DNA of 64,000 bases from DATBSL01 sp963729875 (GTDB lineage: Bacteria; Acidobacteriota; Vicinamibacteria; Fen-336). The notes below the pieces were generated by a model that was not told the origin of the DNA, searched no databases, and saw only the letters and a list, made by a program, of their open reading frames with translations. Made by a program: the position numbers and the translations under genes. Positions 50,428-58,911 of this stretch are shown here, piece after piece; position 1 is the first letter of the stretch, and the number at the start of each line of letters is the position of its first letter. The stretch is from NCBI GenBank assembly GCA_963729875.1, contig CAVSPR010000001.1, positions 15,595 through 79,594 on the forward strand, given 5' to 3'.

Positions 50428-52847
50428 CCGCGGTCGCCTCCTGGCTGCTGTCGTCCGCCCTGGCGGTTTCCCCGCAGACGATCGCCGGCGAGGAGCCGGC
50501 AGCGAAGGTGGCCAGGGTCGAGGTCGTCGGCAACCAGGTGCTGCAGACGGACACGCTCCTGTTCTACGTCCGCGTGAAGGTCGGCGACGTGTACGACGAG
50601 CGAGGGCTGCGCCAGGACTTCCGGCGGCTCTGGGACACGGGCTTCCTCGACGACCTGCAGGTCGAGTCCTTCGACGCTCCCGGAGGCGGCAAGGTCGTGC
50701 GCTTCCGGGTGAGCGAGCGCAAGCGCATCCAGATCGTCGACTTCCGGGGCACCAAGGAGCTCAGCACCTCCACCATCGAGGACGAGCTCAAGAAGCGTGA
50801 CGCCCAGATCAAGGTCGACACCTTCTACGACCCCGCCAGGTGCCGCAAGGTCGAGGCCATCATCAAGGAGATGCTGGCCGCGAAAGGCCGGCCCTTCGCC
50901 ACCGTCAAGCACGAGACGAAGAGCATCGGCGCCTCCGGCCAGCAGCTCTCCTTCGTTATCGACGCGGGGCCCAAGTCCAAGATCCACGAGATCGCCTTCG
51001 ACGGCAACCAGGTCTTCTCCGACGGCACGCTGCGCGGCCGCCTGAAGAAGATCAAGGAGCCCGGCTTCTTCAACCTGAGCTGGCTGGGGGGCAAGACCAC
51101 CTACACCGAGGACAAGTGGCTGGGGGGCGAGGAGGACCCGAGGGGCGATCGCGGGCGGCTCGAGGACTTCTACCTCGACCACGGGTACGTCACCGCGCGC
51201 ATCGGGCAGCCGAGGGTCAGCTACACCGACAGCAAGTCCGGCTGGTTCAAGAAGAAGCCGGTGAAGCTGATGCGCCTCGAGATCCCGGTCACCGAGGGCG
51301 CGCAGTACCGCATGGGGGAGCTCAAGTTCGAGGGGCTCACGGTGCTGAAGGAAGACTTCGTCCGCGGCTACTTCAAGATGGTGCCGGGCTCCGTCTACAA
51401 CGACTCCAAGTTCAAGAAGGCGTACGAGAAGCTGCGCGACGTCTACGGCAGCCTCGGCTACTTCCAGTGGACGGGGGGCACGCAGCGCGCTCCCGACGCC
51501 GAGCGCAAGGTCGTCGACATCACGGTGAAGATGGAGGAGGACAAGCAGTACTTCGTCGGGCAGATCGCCTTCACCGGGAACGACTCGACGCGGGACAAGG
51601 TGATCAGGCGCGAGATCTACATGAACGAGGGCGACGTGTTCAACACCGAGGCCCTCAAGATGTCGATCAAGCGGGTCAACCAGCTCGGCTACTTCAAGCC
51701 GATGGAGGGCGCCCCCGACATCCGCCCCAGCTCGAGGGCCGACAACAAGGTCGACGTCACGTTCAAGGTCGAGGAGCAGAACCGCAACCAGTTCACCTTC
51801 GGCGGCGGGTACTCGGGCTACGAGGGGGCGTTCCTCAACGCGAGCTTCTCGACGTCGAACTTCCTCGGGGCCGGTGAGACGGTGGGCCTGGCCGTCCAGA
51901 CCGGCAGCCGGACGAAGAACTACTCGCTGTCGGTGAGCGAGCCCTACTTCCTCGATCGCCCCATCACCGCGGGCCTGAGCGTCTACCTGAGCCGGATCAC
52001 GTACCTCTCCTACGGGACGGCGGTCGTGGGGTACGGCCAGCAGACCCAGGGCATCGGCGTCACGGCCGGGATCCCGGTCGGCCGCTTCTCGCGCGTCTTC
52101 GCGAGCTACTCCTACCAGATCGTCGACATCTACGACGTCGACCGGGAGACGGTCTCCCGCCTCGCTGGCTCGACGTACGCGAGCGGCAGCACGCTGACCG
52201 ACGTCGACGCCGGGTACTTCGGCGGCATCGGGCGCCGCTACGAGAGCGGCATCAGCCCGTCCTGGGTGCGCAACACCGTCGACAACCCCTACCTGCCGCG
52301 GTCGGGGTCGCGCTACACCGCGAGCTTCCAGTTCGTGGGCGGCATCCTCCAGGGCTCGGTGAACTACATGCGGCCGAACGTGGAGCTCGTGCGGTACCAG
52401 CCCTTCGGCCGCCGCATGGCCCTCGGCGTGCGGGGGGAGGTCGGCTACATCCGGCCGTTCGGCGACACCACGACGATCCCGTACTACCAGAGGTACTTCC
52501 TCGGGGGGGAGACGCAGATCCGCGGCTACAACGTTCGCAGCGTCGCCCCGTACGACCCGGTGGCGAAGACCTCCGTGGGAGGCGACAAGTTCCTGCTGTT
52601 CAACGCCGAGTACTACTTCGACGTCTTCGGCCCGCTGCGGGTGCTGCTGTTCTTCGACGCCGGGCAGTCCTACGCGCCGGGCCAGGGCTTCTACTGGAAG
52701 ACCATGAGCACCTCCTGCGGCGCCGAGGCGCGCTTCATCATGCCCGTGCTCAACGTGCCCTTCCGACTCATCTACGCCTGGAACCCCAACCGCGACTTCT
52801 ACCAGCCGGCGACGGCCTTCAAGTTCGCGGTGGGGACGACCTTCTGA
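50424..52847 (+). CDS. bamA: Outer-membrane assembly protein BamA (Omp85 family)
   Basis: An 807-residue Omp85 protein that folds beta-barrel proteins into the outer membrane. A signal sequence (VASWLLSSALAVSPQ) precedes POTRA domains, the first starting AKVARVEVVGNQVLQTDTLL, with later ones at DFRGTKELSTSTIEDELKKR and IAFTGNDSTRDKVIRREIYM. The barrel has the Omp85 signatures GGGYSGYEGAFLNASFSTSN and GGETQIRGYNVRSVAPYDPV (the conserved RGY loop), and ends in the expected terminal Phe (FAVGTTF). Start is GTG 50424 behind GGGAG. It is divergent from an ECF sigma gene. Confidence 0.95.
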   Translation: MTAVASWLLSSALAVSPQTIAGEEPAAKVARVEVVGNQVLQTDTLLFYVRVKVGDVYDERGLRQDFRRLWDTGFLDDLQVESFDAPGGGKVVRFRVSERKRIQIVDFRGTKELSTSTIEDELKKRDAQIKVDTFYDPARCRKVEAIIKEMLAAKGRPFATVKHETKSIGASGQQLSFVIDAGPKSKIHEIAFDGNQVFSDGTLRGRLKKIKEPGFFNLSWLGGKTTYTEDKWLGGEEDPRGDRGRLEDFYLDHGYVTARIGQPRVSYTDSKSGWFKKKPVKLMRLEIPVTEGAQYRMGELKFEGLTVLKEDFVRGYFKMVPGSVYNDSKFKKAYEKLRDVYGSLGYFQWTGGTQRAPDAERKVVDITVKMEEDKQYFVGQIAFTGNDSTRDKVIRREIYMNEGDVFNTEALKMSIKRVNQLGYFKPMEGAPDIRPSSRADNKVDVTFKVEEQNRNQFTFGGGYSGYEGAFLNASFSTSNFLGAGETVGLAVQTGSRTKNYSLSVSEPYFLDRPITAGLSVYLSRITYLSYGTAVVGYGQQTQGIGVTAGIPVGRFSRVFASYSYQIVDIYDVDRETVSRLAGSTYASGSTLTDVDAGYFGGIGRRYESGISPSWVRNTVDNPYLPRSGSRYTASFQFVGGILQGSVNYMRPNVELVRYQPFGRRMALGVRGEVGYIRPFGDTTTIPYYQRYFLGGETQIRGYNVRSVAPYDPVAKTSVGGDKFLLFNAEYYFDVFGPLRVLLFFDAGQSYAPGQGFYWKTMSTSCGAEARFIMPVLNVPFRLIYAWNPNRDFYQPATAFKFAVGTTF

Positions 52848-52864
52848 ACCCGAGGAGAACCGAC

Positions 52865-53392
52865 ATGAAGAGAGCCCTCAAGATCCTTCTGCCCCTGCTC
52901 GCGGCCGCCGCGCTGGGCGCCTGCAGCTCGCCGACCGAGTCCAGCCCGGAGTTCGACGTGACGTTCACCGCCACCCCCGATCCCGCGACGGCGAGCGGCC
53001 CCACCGGCGTGCAGTACAAGGTGACGAACGCCGACGACACCGTCTCGTACTACGAGTACGACTACCGGACTTCCTTCACCGTGACGATCCACGAGAACGC
53101 CGGGATGGCCCTGGACGTCACGAGCATCAACCTCAAGATCGAGCAGGCCACGGGCGGGATCGTGATCCCCCCTTCGGGCGGGGACCAGGTGTACTACAAG
53201 TTCAACTCCTCGGCGGTCACGAACCACATCAACCCGAAGGGCTCGGCGGACGCCGGGTTCGACGTCTGGTACGACCTCCCGAACCAGGGACGGGAAGCCC
53301 TGGTCACCGTCTCGTTCAGCTTCGAGTACGAGAAAGACAGCAGCAACACGTACACGTACTCCGACATCTTCAAGGTCAAGGTCGCGCCGTAG
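52865..53392 (+). CDS. Lipoprotein of unknown function after bamA
   Basis: A 175-residue lipoprotein with a clear lipobox (LLAAAALGACSSP). The mature part is an all-beta, Ig-like domain (EFDVTFTATPDPATASGPTG; FTVTIHENAGMALDVTSINL; ALVTVSFSFEYEKDSSNTYT). It has unusually many Tyr, Asn and Thr for this genome, as expected of an extracytoplasmic protein. It begins 17 bases after the bamA stop behind GAGGAG, so it is probably co-transcribed. It does not resemble BamB, C, D or E. Confidence 0.82.
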   Translation: MKRALKILLPLLAAAALGACSSPTESSPEFDVTFTATPDPATASGPTGVQYKVTNADDTVSYYEYDYRTSFTVTIHENAGMALDVTSINLKIEQATGGIVIPPSGGDQVYYKFNSSAVTNHINPKGSADAGFDVWYDLPNQGREALVTVSFSFEYEKDSSNTYTYSDIFKVKVAP

Positions 53393-53425
53393 CGTCGTCG
53401 AGGGGTGTCCACTGGAGGCGCGTCG

Positions 53426-54049
53426 ATGAGAGCCGCCGCCGTCCTGCTGCTGGCGAGCGCCGCCCTTTTCATCGCGCCCGCGGCGCCCGCGCGCTCGACC
53501 GAGCCGCCTCAGCCGGCCCTGACCGCTGTCGAAGGCGAGCGCCTGGCGCTCGTCGGTGAGTGGCGGCTCAACACCGCCCTCAGCGACGACCCGGGCGCCA
53601 AGATGCACGAGGCGCGGGAGGACGGCTGGGGCCGTGGCCGGGGCGGTGGCCACGGCGGGGGCGGCGGATCGGACCCGACGCCCGCGATGCTCTTCACCCC
53701 GTCCTACATCACGATCACGAACCTCCTGCCTGAGATCACGATGCTGGAGCCCGACGGTGGCATCCGCCGCCTCCACGCCGACGACAAGCTCTACCAGAAA
53801 GCGAGCGGCGCCGAGGTGAGGACGCGCTGGGAGGAAGGCCGGCTGCTCGTCGAGACGAAGGCGGAACGTGGCAGGGTTCGCGAGACCTGGGCGGCCACTC
53901 GACAGCCGCGACGGCTCGAGGTGCGGCTGGACGTCGAGCGCCCGTCCGGGGGCGCGGTTGTCATCAAGCGCGTCTTCGACCCGGTCGACCCGAATGCCCC
54001 GAGGACGGGGGCGCCGGCGGAACCGCCCGGCCCGCCGTCTCTGCCCTGA
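53426..54049 (+). CDS. Secreted protein with Gly/His/Arg-rich linker
   Basis: A 207-residue protein with a signal peptide (AAVLLLASAALFIAPAAPA). A short N-terminal region reads LVGEWRLNTALSDDPGAKMH, followed by a Gly/Arg/His tract and a beta-rich domain (TPSYITITNLLPEITMLEPD; VRTRWEEGRLLVETKAERGR). This pattern, a secreted domain with a W-x-L-N start and ITx-x-x motifs, recurs in uncharacterised Acidobacteriota-like proteins; I know no function. The ATG at 53426 follows GGAGG. Confidence 0.75.
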   Translation: MRAAAVLLLASAALFIAPAAPARSTEPPQPALTAVEGERLALVGEWRLNTALSDDPGAKMHEAREDGWGRGRGGGHGGGGGSDPTPAMLFTPSYITITNLLPEITMLEPDGGIRRLHADDKLYQKASGAEVRTRWEEGRLLVETKAERGRVRETWAATRQPRRLEVRLDVERPSGGAVVIKRVFDPVDPNAPRTGAPAEPPGPPSLP

Positions 54050-54060
54050 GCTGTCCGCGT

Positions 54061-54072
54061 CCCCCCCCCCCC
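54061..54072 (+). repeat. Run of twelve C
   Basis: A C12 homopolymer lies in the gap between the secreted-protein gene and the iron-sulfur membrane-protein gene. Its length may vary or be misassembled. It affects no coding frame. Confidence 0.9.
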
Positions 54073-54130
54073 AGACCCCGCATGACGCCCGTCATGCCGC
54101 TTCCCCGGGGCGGGCCGTAGACTGGGGTTG

Positions 54131-55312
54131 ATGGGTGCCCTTCCCCTCGCCCGGCTCGCCCGGACGGCCCTCGACGAGGCCCGCGCCTTCGGGCGCCTCG
54201 ACGCGGTCCCGTCGACCGCCGTCCTCAAGGGCCCCGACCTCCGGGCGAGGCGGCGGCGCATCGAGTGGACGCGCCACCTCGTCCAGGCCGGCTTCCTCCT
54301 GACCGTCCTCCTCGTCGGCTGGGAGTTCGTGCGCTGGGTGCACGGCCTCGAGGTCGGGCGGGTGGTGGGGGAGCGCCCTCCGGGCGTCGAGGCCTTCCTG
54401 CCGATCGCCGCCCTGCTCAGCCTGCGCCATTTCTTCCTCACCGGCGAGGTCCACCCCGTACACCCGGCCGGGCTCGTGATCCTCGTCCTCGTCCTCCTCC
54501 TCGGGCTCCTCGCGAAGAAGGCCTTCTGCTCCTGGGCCTGTCCGGTCGGGACGGCGTCGGAGGCGCTCGCGGCGCTGTCGCAGCGCCTCTTCCGCCGGAA
54601 GATCGCGCTGCCGCGCCTCCTCGACCTGCCCCTGCGCTCGCTGAAGTACCTGCTGCTCGCCTTCTTCGTCTGGGCCGTGTTCTTCCAGATGGGCCCGGCC
54701 GCGGTGGCCGACTTCCTGGACTCGCCGTACAACCGGGTCGCCGACGTGAAGATGCTGTACTTCTTCGAGAGGCTCTCGCCCTTCGCGGTGAAGGTGATCC
54801 TGGGGCTGGTCCTCTTCTCCGTCGTCGTGCCCTACTCCTGGTGCCGCTACCTCTGCCCGTACGGCGCGCTCCTCGGGGCGCTGTCGCTCCTCTCGCCCCT
54901 GAAGGTCACGCGCCACGCGCCCTCCTGCATCGACTGCAACCTGTGCACGAAGGCCTGCCCTTCGAACCTCCCCGTGGCGAAGCTCGCCCGGGTGCGCTCG
55001 GACGAGTGCTCCGGCTGCCTCTCCTGCGTCGCCGCCTGCCCCGTGACCCGTGCCCTGCGGGTCGAGACGTCAGCCCCTTGGCCCCGGGCGGTGCGGCCGG
55101 CCGCCTTCGCCGCCCTCGTGGTGGGCCTCTTCGCGGGCGGGACGCTCCTGGCCCGAGCCGCCGGCCACTGGCGGAGCTCGATCGCAGTCGAGGAGTACGC
55201 CCACCGCATCCGCACGATCGACTCCCCGGCCTACGACCACCTCAGGGGCCGCGTCCCGCCCCGCGCGGAGTGGGAAGCGGCGGAGAAGCGGGCGGAGTCG
55301 ACCGCGCGCTGA
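54131..55312 (+). CDS. NapH/NosR/RdxA-type polyferredoxin membrane protein
   Basis: A 393-residue inner-membrane electron carrier. Helices at about 45-65, 95-125, 160-190 and 215-240 flank two cysteine-rich membrane motifs of the NapH type: AFCSWACPVG and WCRYLCPYGALLGAL. Two 4Fe-4S ferredoxin motifs follow (CIDCNLCTKACP; CSGCLSCVAACP). A last helix and a soluble tail end the protein. Such proteins move electrons from the quinone pool or help assemble metal centres; no reductase partner lies beside it. A TTG three bases upstream is an alternative start. Confidence 0.85.
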   Translation: MGALPLARLARTALDEARAFGRLDAVPSTAVLKGPDLRARRRRIEWTRHLVQAGFLLTVLLVGWEFVRWVHGLEVGRVVGERPPGVEAFLPIAALLSLRHFFLTGEVHPVHPAGLVILVLVLLLGLLAKKAFCSWACPVGTASEALAALSQRLFRRKIALPRLLDLPLRSLKYLLLAFFVWAVFFQMGPAAVADFLDSPYNRVADVKMLYFFERLSPFAVKVILGLVLFSVVVPYSWCRYLCPYGALLGALSLLSPLKVTRHAPSCIDCNLCTKACPSNLPVAKLARVRSDECSGCLSCVAACPVTRALRVETSAPWPRAVRPAAFAALVVGLFAGGTLLARAAGHWRSSIAVEEYAHRIRTIDSPAYDHLRGRVPPRAEWEAAEKRAESTAR

Positions 55313-55416
55313 GCCGGGCGGCGGTCGGCCCCGCGGGCGCACCGGGATTACAATCCTGACGGGTCCCCTCCCGCCCGCGACGACGCCGTTCTCTCGTGAA
55401 GAAGGAGGCGACAGCC

Positions 55417-56256
55417 TTGGCGCGCATCGTCGTCGTCGGTTCGGTCGCGCAGGACGATGCGGTCACCCTGCGCCAGCCGCTCGCGGCCGGCCGGCACCTC
55501 GACGCCGCCTCGCGCCGGGTGCGGCTCGGCGGTGGGGGGGCCAACACCGCGATCCCCCTGCGCCACGCCGGGCACCAGGTCACGCTCGTCGCCCCCGTGG
55601 GGGCGGACGACGTGGCCGAGTGGCTGCTCGCAGAGCTGCAGCTGGCGGGAATCGACGTCGGCGCGATCGCACGGGTTGCCGGGGCCAGCACGCGCTCGCT
55701 CGTGCTCGTGGACCCGGAGGGCGAAAGGACGATCGTCAACCTCCACCGCTGCCGCGAGACGGGGCCCCCCGCGCGGCTCGCCGCCCTCGACGCGGACGCC
55801 GTCTACGTCCGCAGCCGCGACCTCGACCTGCGCGAGCGTCTCGAGGGGGCGGCCGGGCGGAGCCTCGTGGTGGCCCACGTGCCGCCGCTCGAGGCGGGGT
55901 CGCGTCCGGCCCACGTCCTCGTCGGCTCCGAGTCGGACCTGCCGCCCTCCTTCCTCGCCGGCCCCTGGGCCGCGGGACGCGCGATCGCCGGTGACGGCCT
56001 GCGCCTCGTGGTCGTGACCCGCGGGGGAGAGGGCGCCTCGGCGTTCTCGGCCCGCGAGCGGATCGACGTGCCCGCTCCGCGGGTGAGCGTGGTGGACTCG
56101 ACCGCGGCCGGCGACGTGTTCGCCGCCGGCCTCGTGCACGCCCTCGTCCTCGGGCGGCCGACGCGAGCGGCGCTCGAGACAGCCGTGGCCTGGGGCGCCG
56201 CCGCGGTCGCCTGCCCCGGCGTCCCGTCGAAGGAGACGATCGAGGGGCTGCTGTAG
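55417..56256 (+). CDS. PfkB-family (ribokinase-like) carbohydrate kinase
   Basis: A 279-residue sugar or nucleoside kinase. The N-terminus reads ARIVVVGSVAQDD. The glycine-rich substrate motif is RVRLGGGGANTAIPLRHAG, and the second PfkB signature with the catalytic Asp is VVDSTAAGDVFAAGLVHAL (the usual DTTGAGD is STAAGD here). Glycerate, ribose or fructose derivatives are possible substrates. I prefer the TTG at 55417, which has AAGGAGG eight bases upstream, over the GTG at 55396. It may form an operon with the SDR and thiolase genes downstream. Confidence 0.82.
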   Translation: MARIVVVGSVAQDDAVTLRQPLAAGRHLDAASRRVRLGGGGANTAIPLRHAGHQVTLVAPVGADDVAEWLLAELQLAGIDVGAIARVAGASTRSLVLVDPEGERTIVNLHRCRETGPPARLAALDADAVYVRSRDLDLRERLEGAAGRSLVVAHVPPLEAGSRPAHVLVGSESDLPPSFLAGPWAAGRAIAGDGLRLVVVTRGGEGASAFSARERIDVPAPRVSVVDSTAAGDVFAAGLVHALVLGRPTRAALETAVAWGAAAVACPGVPSKETIEGLL

Positions 56257-56265
56257 ACTGGCCCC

Positions 56266-57045
56266 ATGGACACGGGTCTGCGGGACAAGGTCGTCATCGT
56301 GACGGGGGCGGCGGCCGGCATCGGCCGCGCCACGGGGCTGCGCTTCGCGAGCGAGGGCTGCCGCGTGGCCGGGTTCGACGTGAACGAGGCGGCGGGGGCG
56401 GCGCTGGTCGAGGAGATCCTCAAGGCCGGTGGCCAGGGGGCTTTCCACCGGGTCGACGTCGCGGACCCGGCGTCCGTCGGGGCGGCGGTCGAGACCGTGA
56501 TCGCGGGCTGGGGCCGCGTCGACGTCCTCGTCAACAACGCCGGGATCCTCCGCGACGCCCAGCTCGTCAAGTGGAAGGACGGGGCCGTCGCCTCGACCCT
56601 CACCGACGAGGCGTGGGACGCTGTCCTCGGCGTGAACCTCAAGGGCGTCTTCCACTGCACGCGGGCGGTCGTTCCCCACATGATCCGCGGCGGCGGTGGG
56701 GTCGTGCTCAGCGCGTCCTCCGTCGTGGGCTTCTACGGCAACTTCGGCCAGACGAACTACGTGGCCACCAAGGCCGGCGTGGTCGGCATGACCCGCGTGT
56801 GGGCGCGCGAGCTCGGCCGGTACAAGATCCGCGTGAACGCGGTGGCCCCCGGCTTCGTCGCCACCGACATCCTGCGCGGGGTGCCCCAGAAGATCCTCGA
56901 CTCGATGGTCGAGCACACGCCCCTCGGGCGGATGGGCCAGCCCGAGGACATCGCCAACGCCTACTGCTGGCTCGCCTCGGACCAGGCCAGCTTCGTCACC
57001 GGCCACTGCCTCTCGGTCGACGGCGGCGTGGTCGTCGGCACGTAG
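56266..57045 (+). CDS. Short-chain dehydrogenase/reductase (FabG-like)
   Basis: A 259-residue NAD(P)-dependent oxidoreductase. The cofactor motif is VIVTGAAAGIGRATG. NNAG occurs at VLVNNAGI, the catalytic Ser at SASSVVG, and the YxxxK at YVATK. The C-terminal SDGGVV-like end (LSVDGGVVVGT) is typical of 3-oxoacyl-ACP reductases and 3-hydroxyacyl-CoA dehydrogenases. It lies between a PfkB kinase and a thiolase, so a 3-hydroxyacyl-CoA/3-oxoacyl step paired with the thiolase is plausible. Confidence 0.92.
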   Translation: MDTGLRDKVVIVTGAAAGIGRATGLRFASEGCRVAGFDVNEAAGAALVEEILKAGGQGAFHRVDVADPASVGAAVETVIAGWGRVDVLVNNAGILRDAQLVKWKDGAVASTLTDEAWDAVLGVNLKGVFHCTRAVVPHMIRGGGGVVLSASSVVGFYGNFGQTNYVATKAGVVGMTRVWARELGRYKIRVNAVAPGFVATDILRGVPQKILDSMVEHTPLGRMGQPEDIANAYCWLASDQASFVTGHCLSVDGGVVVGT

Positions 57046-57084
57046 AAACCGTCACTCGCGGCGTTCGCGCGGGAGGTGCTCTCT

Positions 57085-58290
57085 GTGAAGCCCATTTACA
57101 TCGCCGCCTACCACCAGTCCGTGTTCGGCAAGCTGATGGGGATGACCGTCCCCGAGATCGTCGCGAACGCGGTCCACGGCACCTGCAAGGAGATCGGCGC
57201 GGACCCCTCCGGCCTCGACGTGGCCTCGATCGGCGCCACCTGCAACATCTCGCTCAACGAGCAGGGCCTCCTCGCCGGGCTCGTGGCCCAGGTGCCGGGA
57301 CTCGACGCGAAGCCGATCGAGTCGGTGGAGAACGCGTGCGCCTCGGGCGGCCAGGCCGTGCTGTCGGTCGTCCAGAAGCTGCAGTGCGGCCTCGGGGAAA
57401 CCGGGATCGCCGTCGGCTACGAGAAGATGCGCGACGCCGAGGGCAAGATGGACGGCAAGCTCGTCGGCAAGGTGCTCGGCTACTTCTCCCACCCCGACGA
57501 GCGGCCGGGCAAGGTCTTCATCTTCCCCCACCTCTTCGCCGAGGTCATGGACCAGTACCTGAAGGCCCACGGGTACACGGAGGAGCACCTCGCCGCGATC
57601 GCGGTCCAGGAGTACAAGAACGCGAAGCACAACCCCTACGCCCAGATGCGCAACGTCGACCTGACGGTCGAGAAGGCGTGCCAGATCGAGGGCATCAACC
57701 GCTACGTCGCGGAGGGTCTGAAGCTCAAGACCTTCGACTGCTCACAGATCACGGACGGCTACGCGGGCCTCATCCTCGCCACCGAGGAGGGCCTCGCCCG
57801 GCTCGGGGTCGCGAAGAAGGACTGCGTGCGCCTGGCGGGCTGGGCCCAGGCGACCGATCCTCTCAAGAAGGAGGGGCGGGACGTCCTGCGGCCGAAGGCG
57901 GCCTACGTCGCGATGGGCCGCGCCTACGCGATGGCCGGCGTCGGGCCGAAGGACGTGAACGTGGCGGAGCTGCACGACTGCTTCACGGTCATGGGGGCGA
58001 TCGGCACCGAGGTCATCGGCAAGGCAGAGTACGGGAAGGGGGCGCGCTACTGGGTGGACGGCAAGGCCGCCCCTTCCGGCGAGTGCGGCATCAACACCTC
58101 CGGGGGGCTCATCGCCAAGGGCCACCCGGTGGGCGCCACCGGGGTCGCCATGATCGGCTGGTGCGCCTGGCAGCTCCAGGGCAGGGTGCCGAAGGAGCTG
58201 CAGGTCACGGGCGCCCGCGCCGCCGCCACGTTCAACATCGGCGGGCCGATCTGCGCGTCGGTCTGCACCGTCCTCACCCCCGCCTCTTAG
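57085..58290 (+). CDS. Thiolase-family acetyl-CoA acyltransferase
   Basis: A 401-residue thiolase. The nucleophilic Cys sits in VENACASGGQAV, the conserved His in AELHDCFTV, and the C-terminal His in GGLIAKGHPVGATGVA. The final catalytic Cys of classical thiolases is replaced in context (GGPICASVCTVL). This subfamily, like SCP-x and archaeal HMG-pathway thiolases, often needs a partner zinc-ribbon protein (DUF35); none is encoded here. It starts at GTG 57085 behind GGGAGG; a GTG nine bases earlier is also in frame. Confidence 0.9.
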   Translation: MKPIYIAAYHQSVFGKLMGMTVPEIVANAVHGTCKEIGADPSGLDVASIGATCNISLNEQGLLAGLVAQVPGLDAKPIESVENACASGGQAVLSVVQKLQCGLGETGIAVGYEKMRDAEGKMDGKLVGKVLGYFSHPDERPGKVFIFPHLFAEVMDQYLKAHGYTEEHLAAIAVQEYKNAKHNPYAQMRNVDLTVEKACQIEGINRYVAEGLKLKTFDCSQITDGYAGLILATEEGLARLGVAKKDCVRLAGWAQATDPLKKEGRDVLRPKAAYVAMGRAYAMAGVGPKDVNVAELHDCFTVMGAIGTEVIGKAEYGKGARYWVDGKAAPSGECGINTSGGLIAKGHPVGATGVAMIGWCAWQLQGRVPKELQVTGARAAATFNIGGPICASVCTVLTPAS

Positions 58291-58318
58291 TCAGCGGCGG
58301 ACGCTGGAGACAGCACAA

Positions 58319-58350
58319 CCCACCGCGGCTGCCGTGGGCGCCGCGGTGGG
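58319..58350. terminator. Strong hairpin between convergent genes
   Basis: A perfect 10-base inverted repeat (CCCACCGCGG/CCGCGGTGGG, 12-base loop) lies between the thiolase stop and the stop of the reverse cytochrome gene. It is the most stable hairpin I found in the window and probably ends transcription on both strands, although it has no T-run. Confidence 0.55.
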
Positions 58351-58376
58351 CGGGAACGCGGGGTCGGCGCTGCTGG

Positions 58377-58745
58377 CTACTTCGCTGCCGGCGCCTTCTT
58401 GTCGTGCACCTTCGTCAGCATCTCGTCCTTGAACTCGGCCGGCTTGTGGCACTTGGCCGTGCAGGACGCCTTCTCGGGCTTGGCGATAAGGCCAGCGGCC
58501 TTGGCCGCCGCCGGGTCCTTCATCACGCTCATCTTCATGTAGTCGGCGCCGTTGCCGTGGCAGGTCTCGCACTCCGCCTTGGGCTCGGTCGTTGCGTGCT
58601 TGGACTTCTCCCAGGACGCGAACTCGACCTTGTGGCACATCTTGCACTTGGCGGACCCGACAGCCGCGTGATCGGCGGCGAACGACCGGCTCTGGGCGAC
58701 CAGCACGAAGGCGGCGACGGCCGCGAGGGCGATCAACTTCTTCAT
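58377..58745 (-). CDS. Small periplasmic multiheme cytochrome c
   Basis: A 122-residue protein with a signal peptide (LIALAAVAAFVLVAQSRSFA). Heme motifs are CKMCH and CETCH, each fitting CxxCH, and a third, CTAKCH, with the rarer CxxxCH spacing. HAAVGSAKCKMCHKVEF at the start of the mature protein resembles cytochrome c554/NrfB-like multihemes, and additional His residues could be distal ligands. It would carry electrons in the periplasm. AGGAGGAG precedes the ATG. It diverges from the thioredoxin-TPR gene. Confidence 0.88.
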   Translation of the reverse strand: MKKLIALAAVAAFVLVAQSRSFAADHAAVGSAKCKMCHKVEFASWEKSKHATTEPKAECETCHGNGADYMKMSVMKDPAAAKAAGLIAKPEKASCTAKCHKPAEFKDEMLTKVHDKKAPAAK

Positions 58746-58911
58746 GGCGAGACTCCTCCTGCGCATCAGAACGATGCGTCGACGGAACCAGTCTTGCGGC
58801 GCGTCGCCCGGCCCGTCAATGGTTCGTTTGGACGGTATGCGCAGGGCGGCCTTGACCCCTCTCGGGAGGGGGGTGTAGCGTGCGCCGTTGGTCGTAAAGA
58901 GGAGAAAACGC

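Noticed and set aside
50424..52847. A secretin to complete the T3SS
   Set aside because: The protein has POTRA domains and an Omp85 barrel with the RGY loop, so it is BamA, not a secretin.
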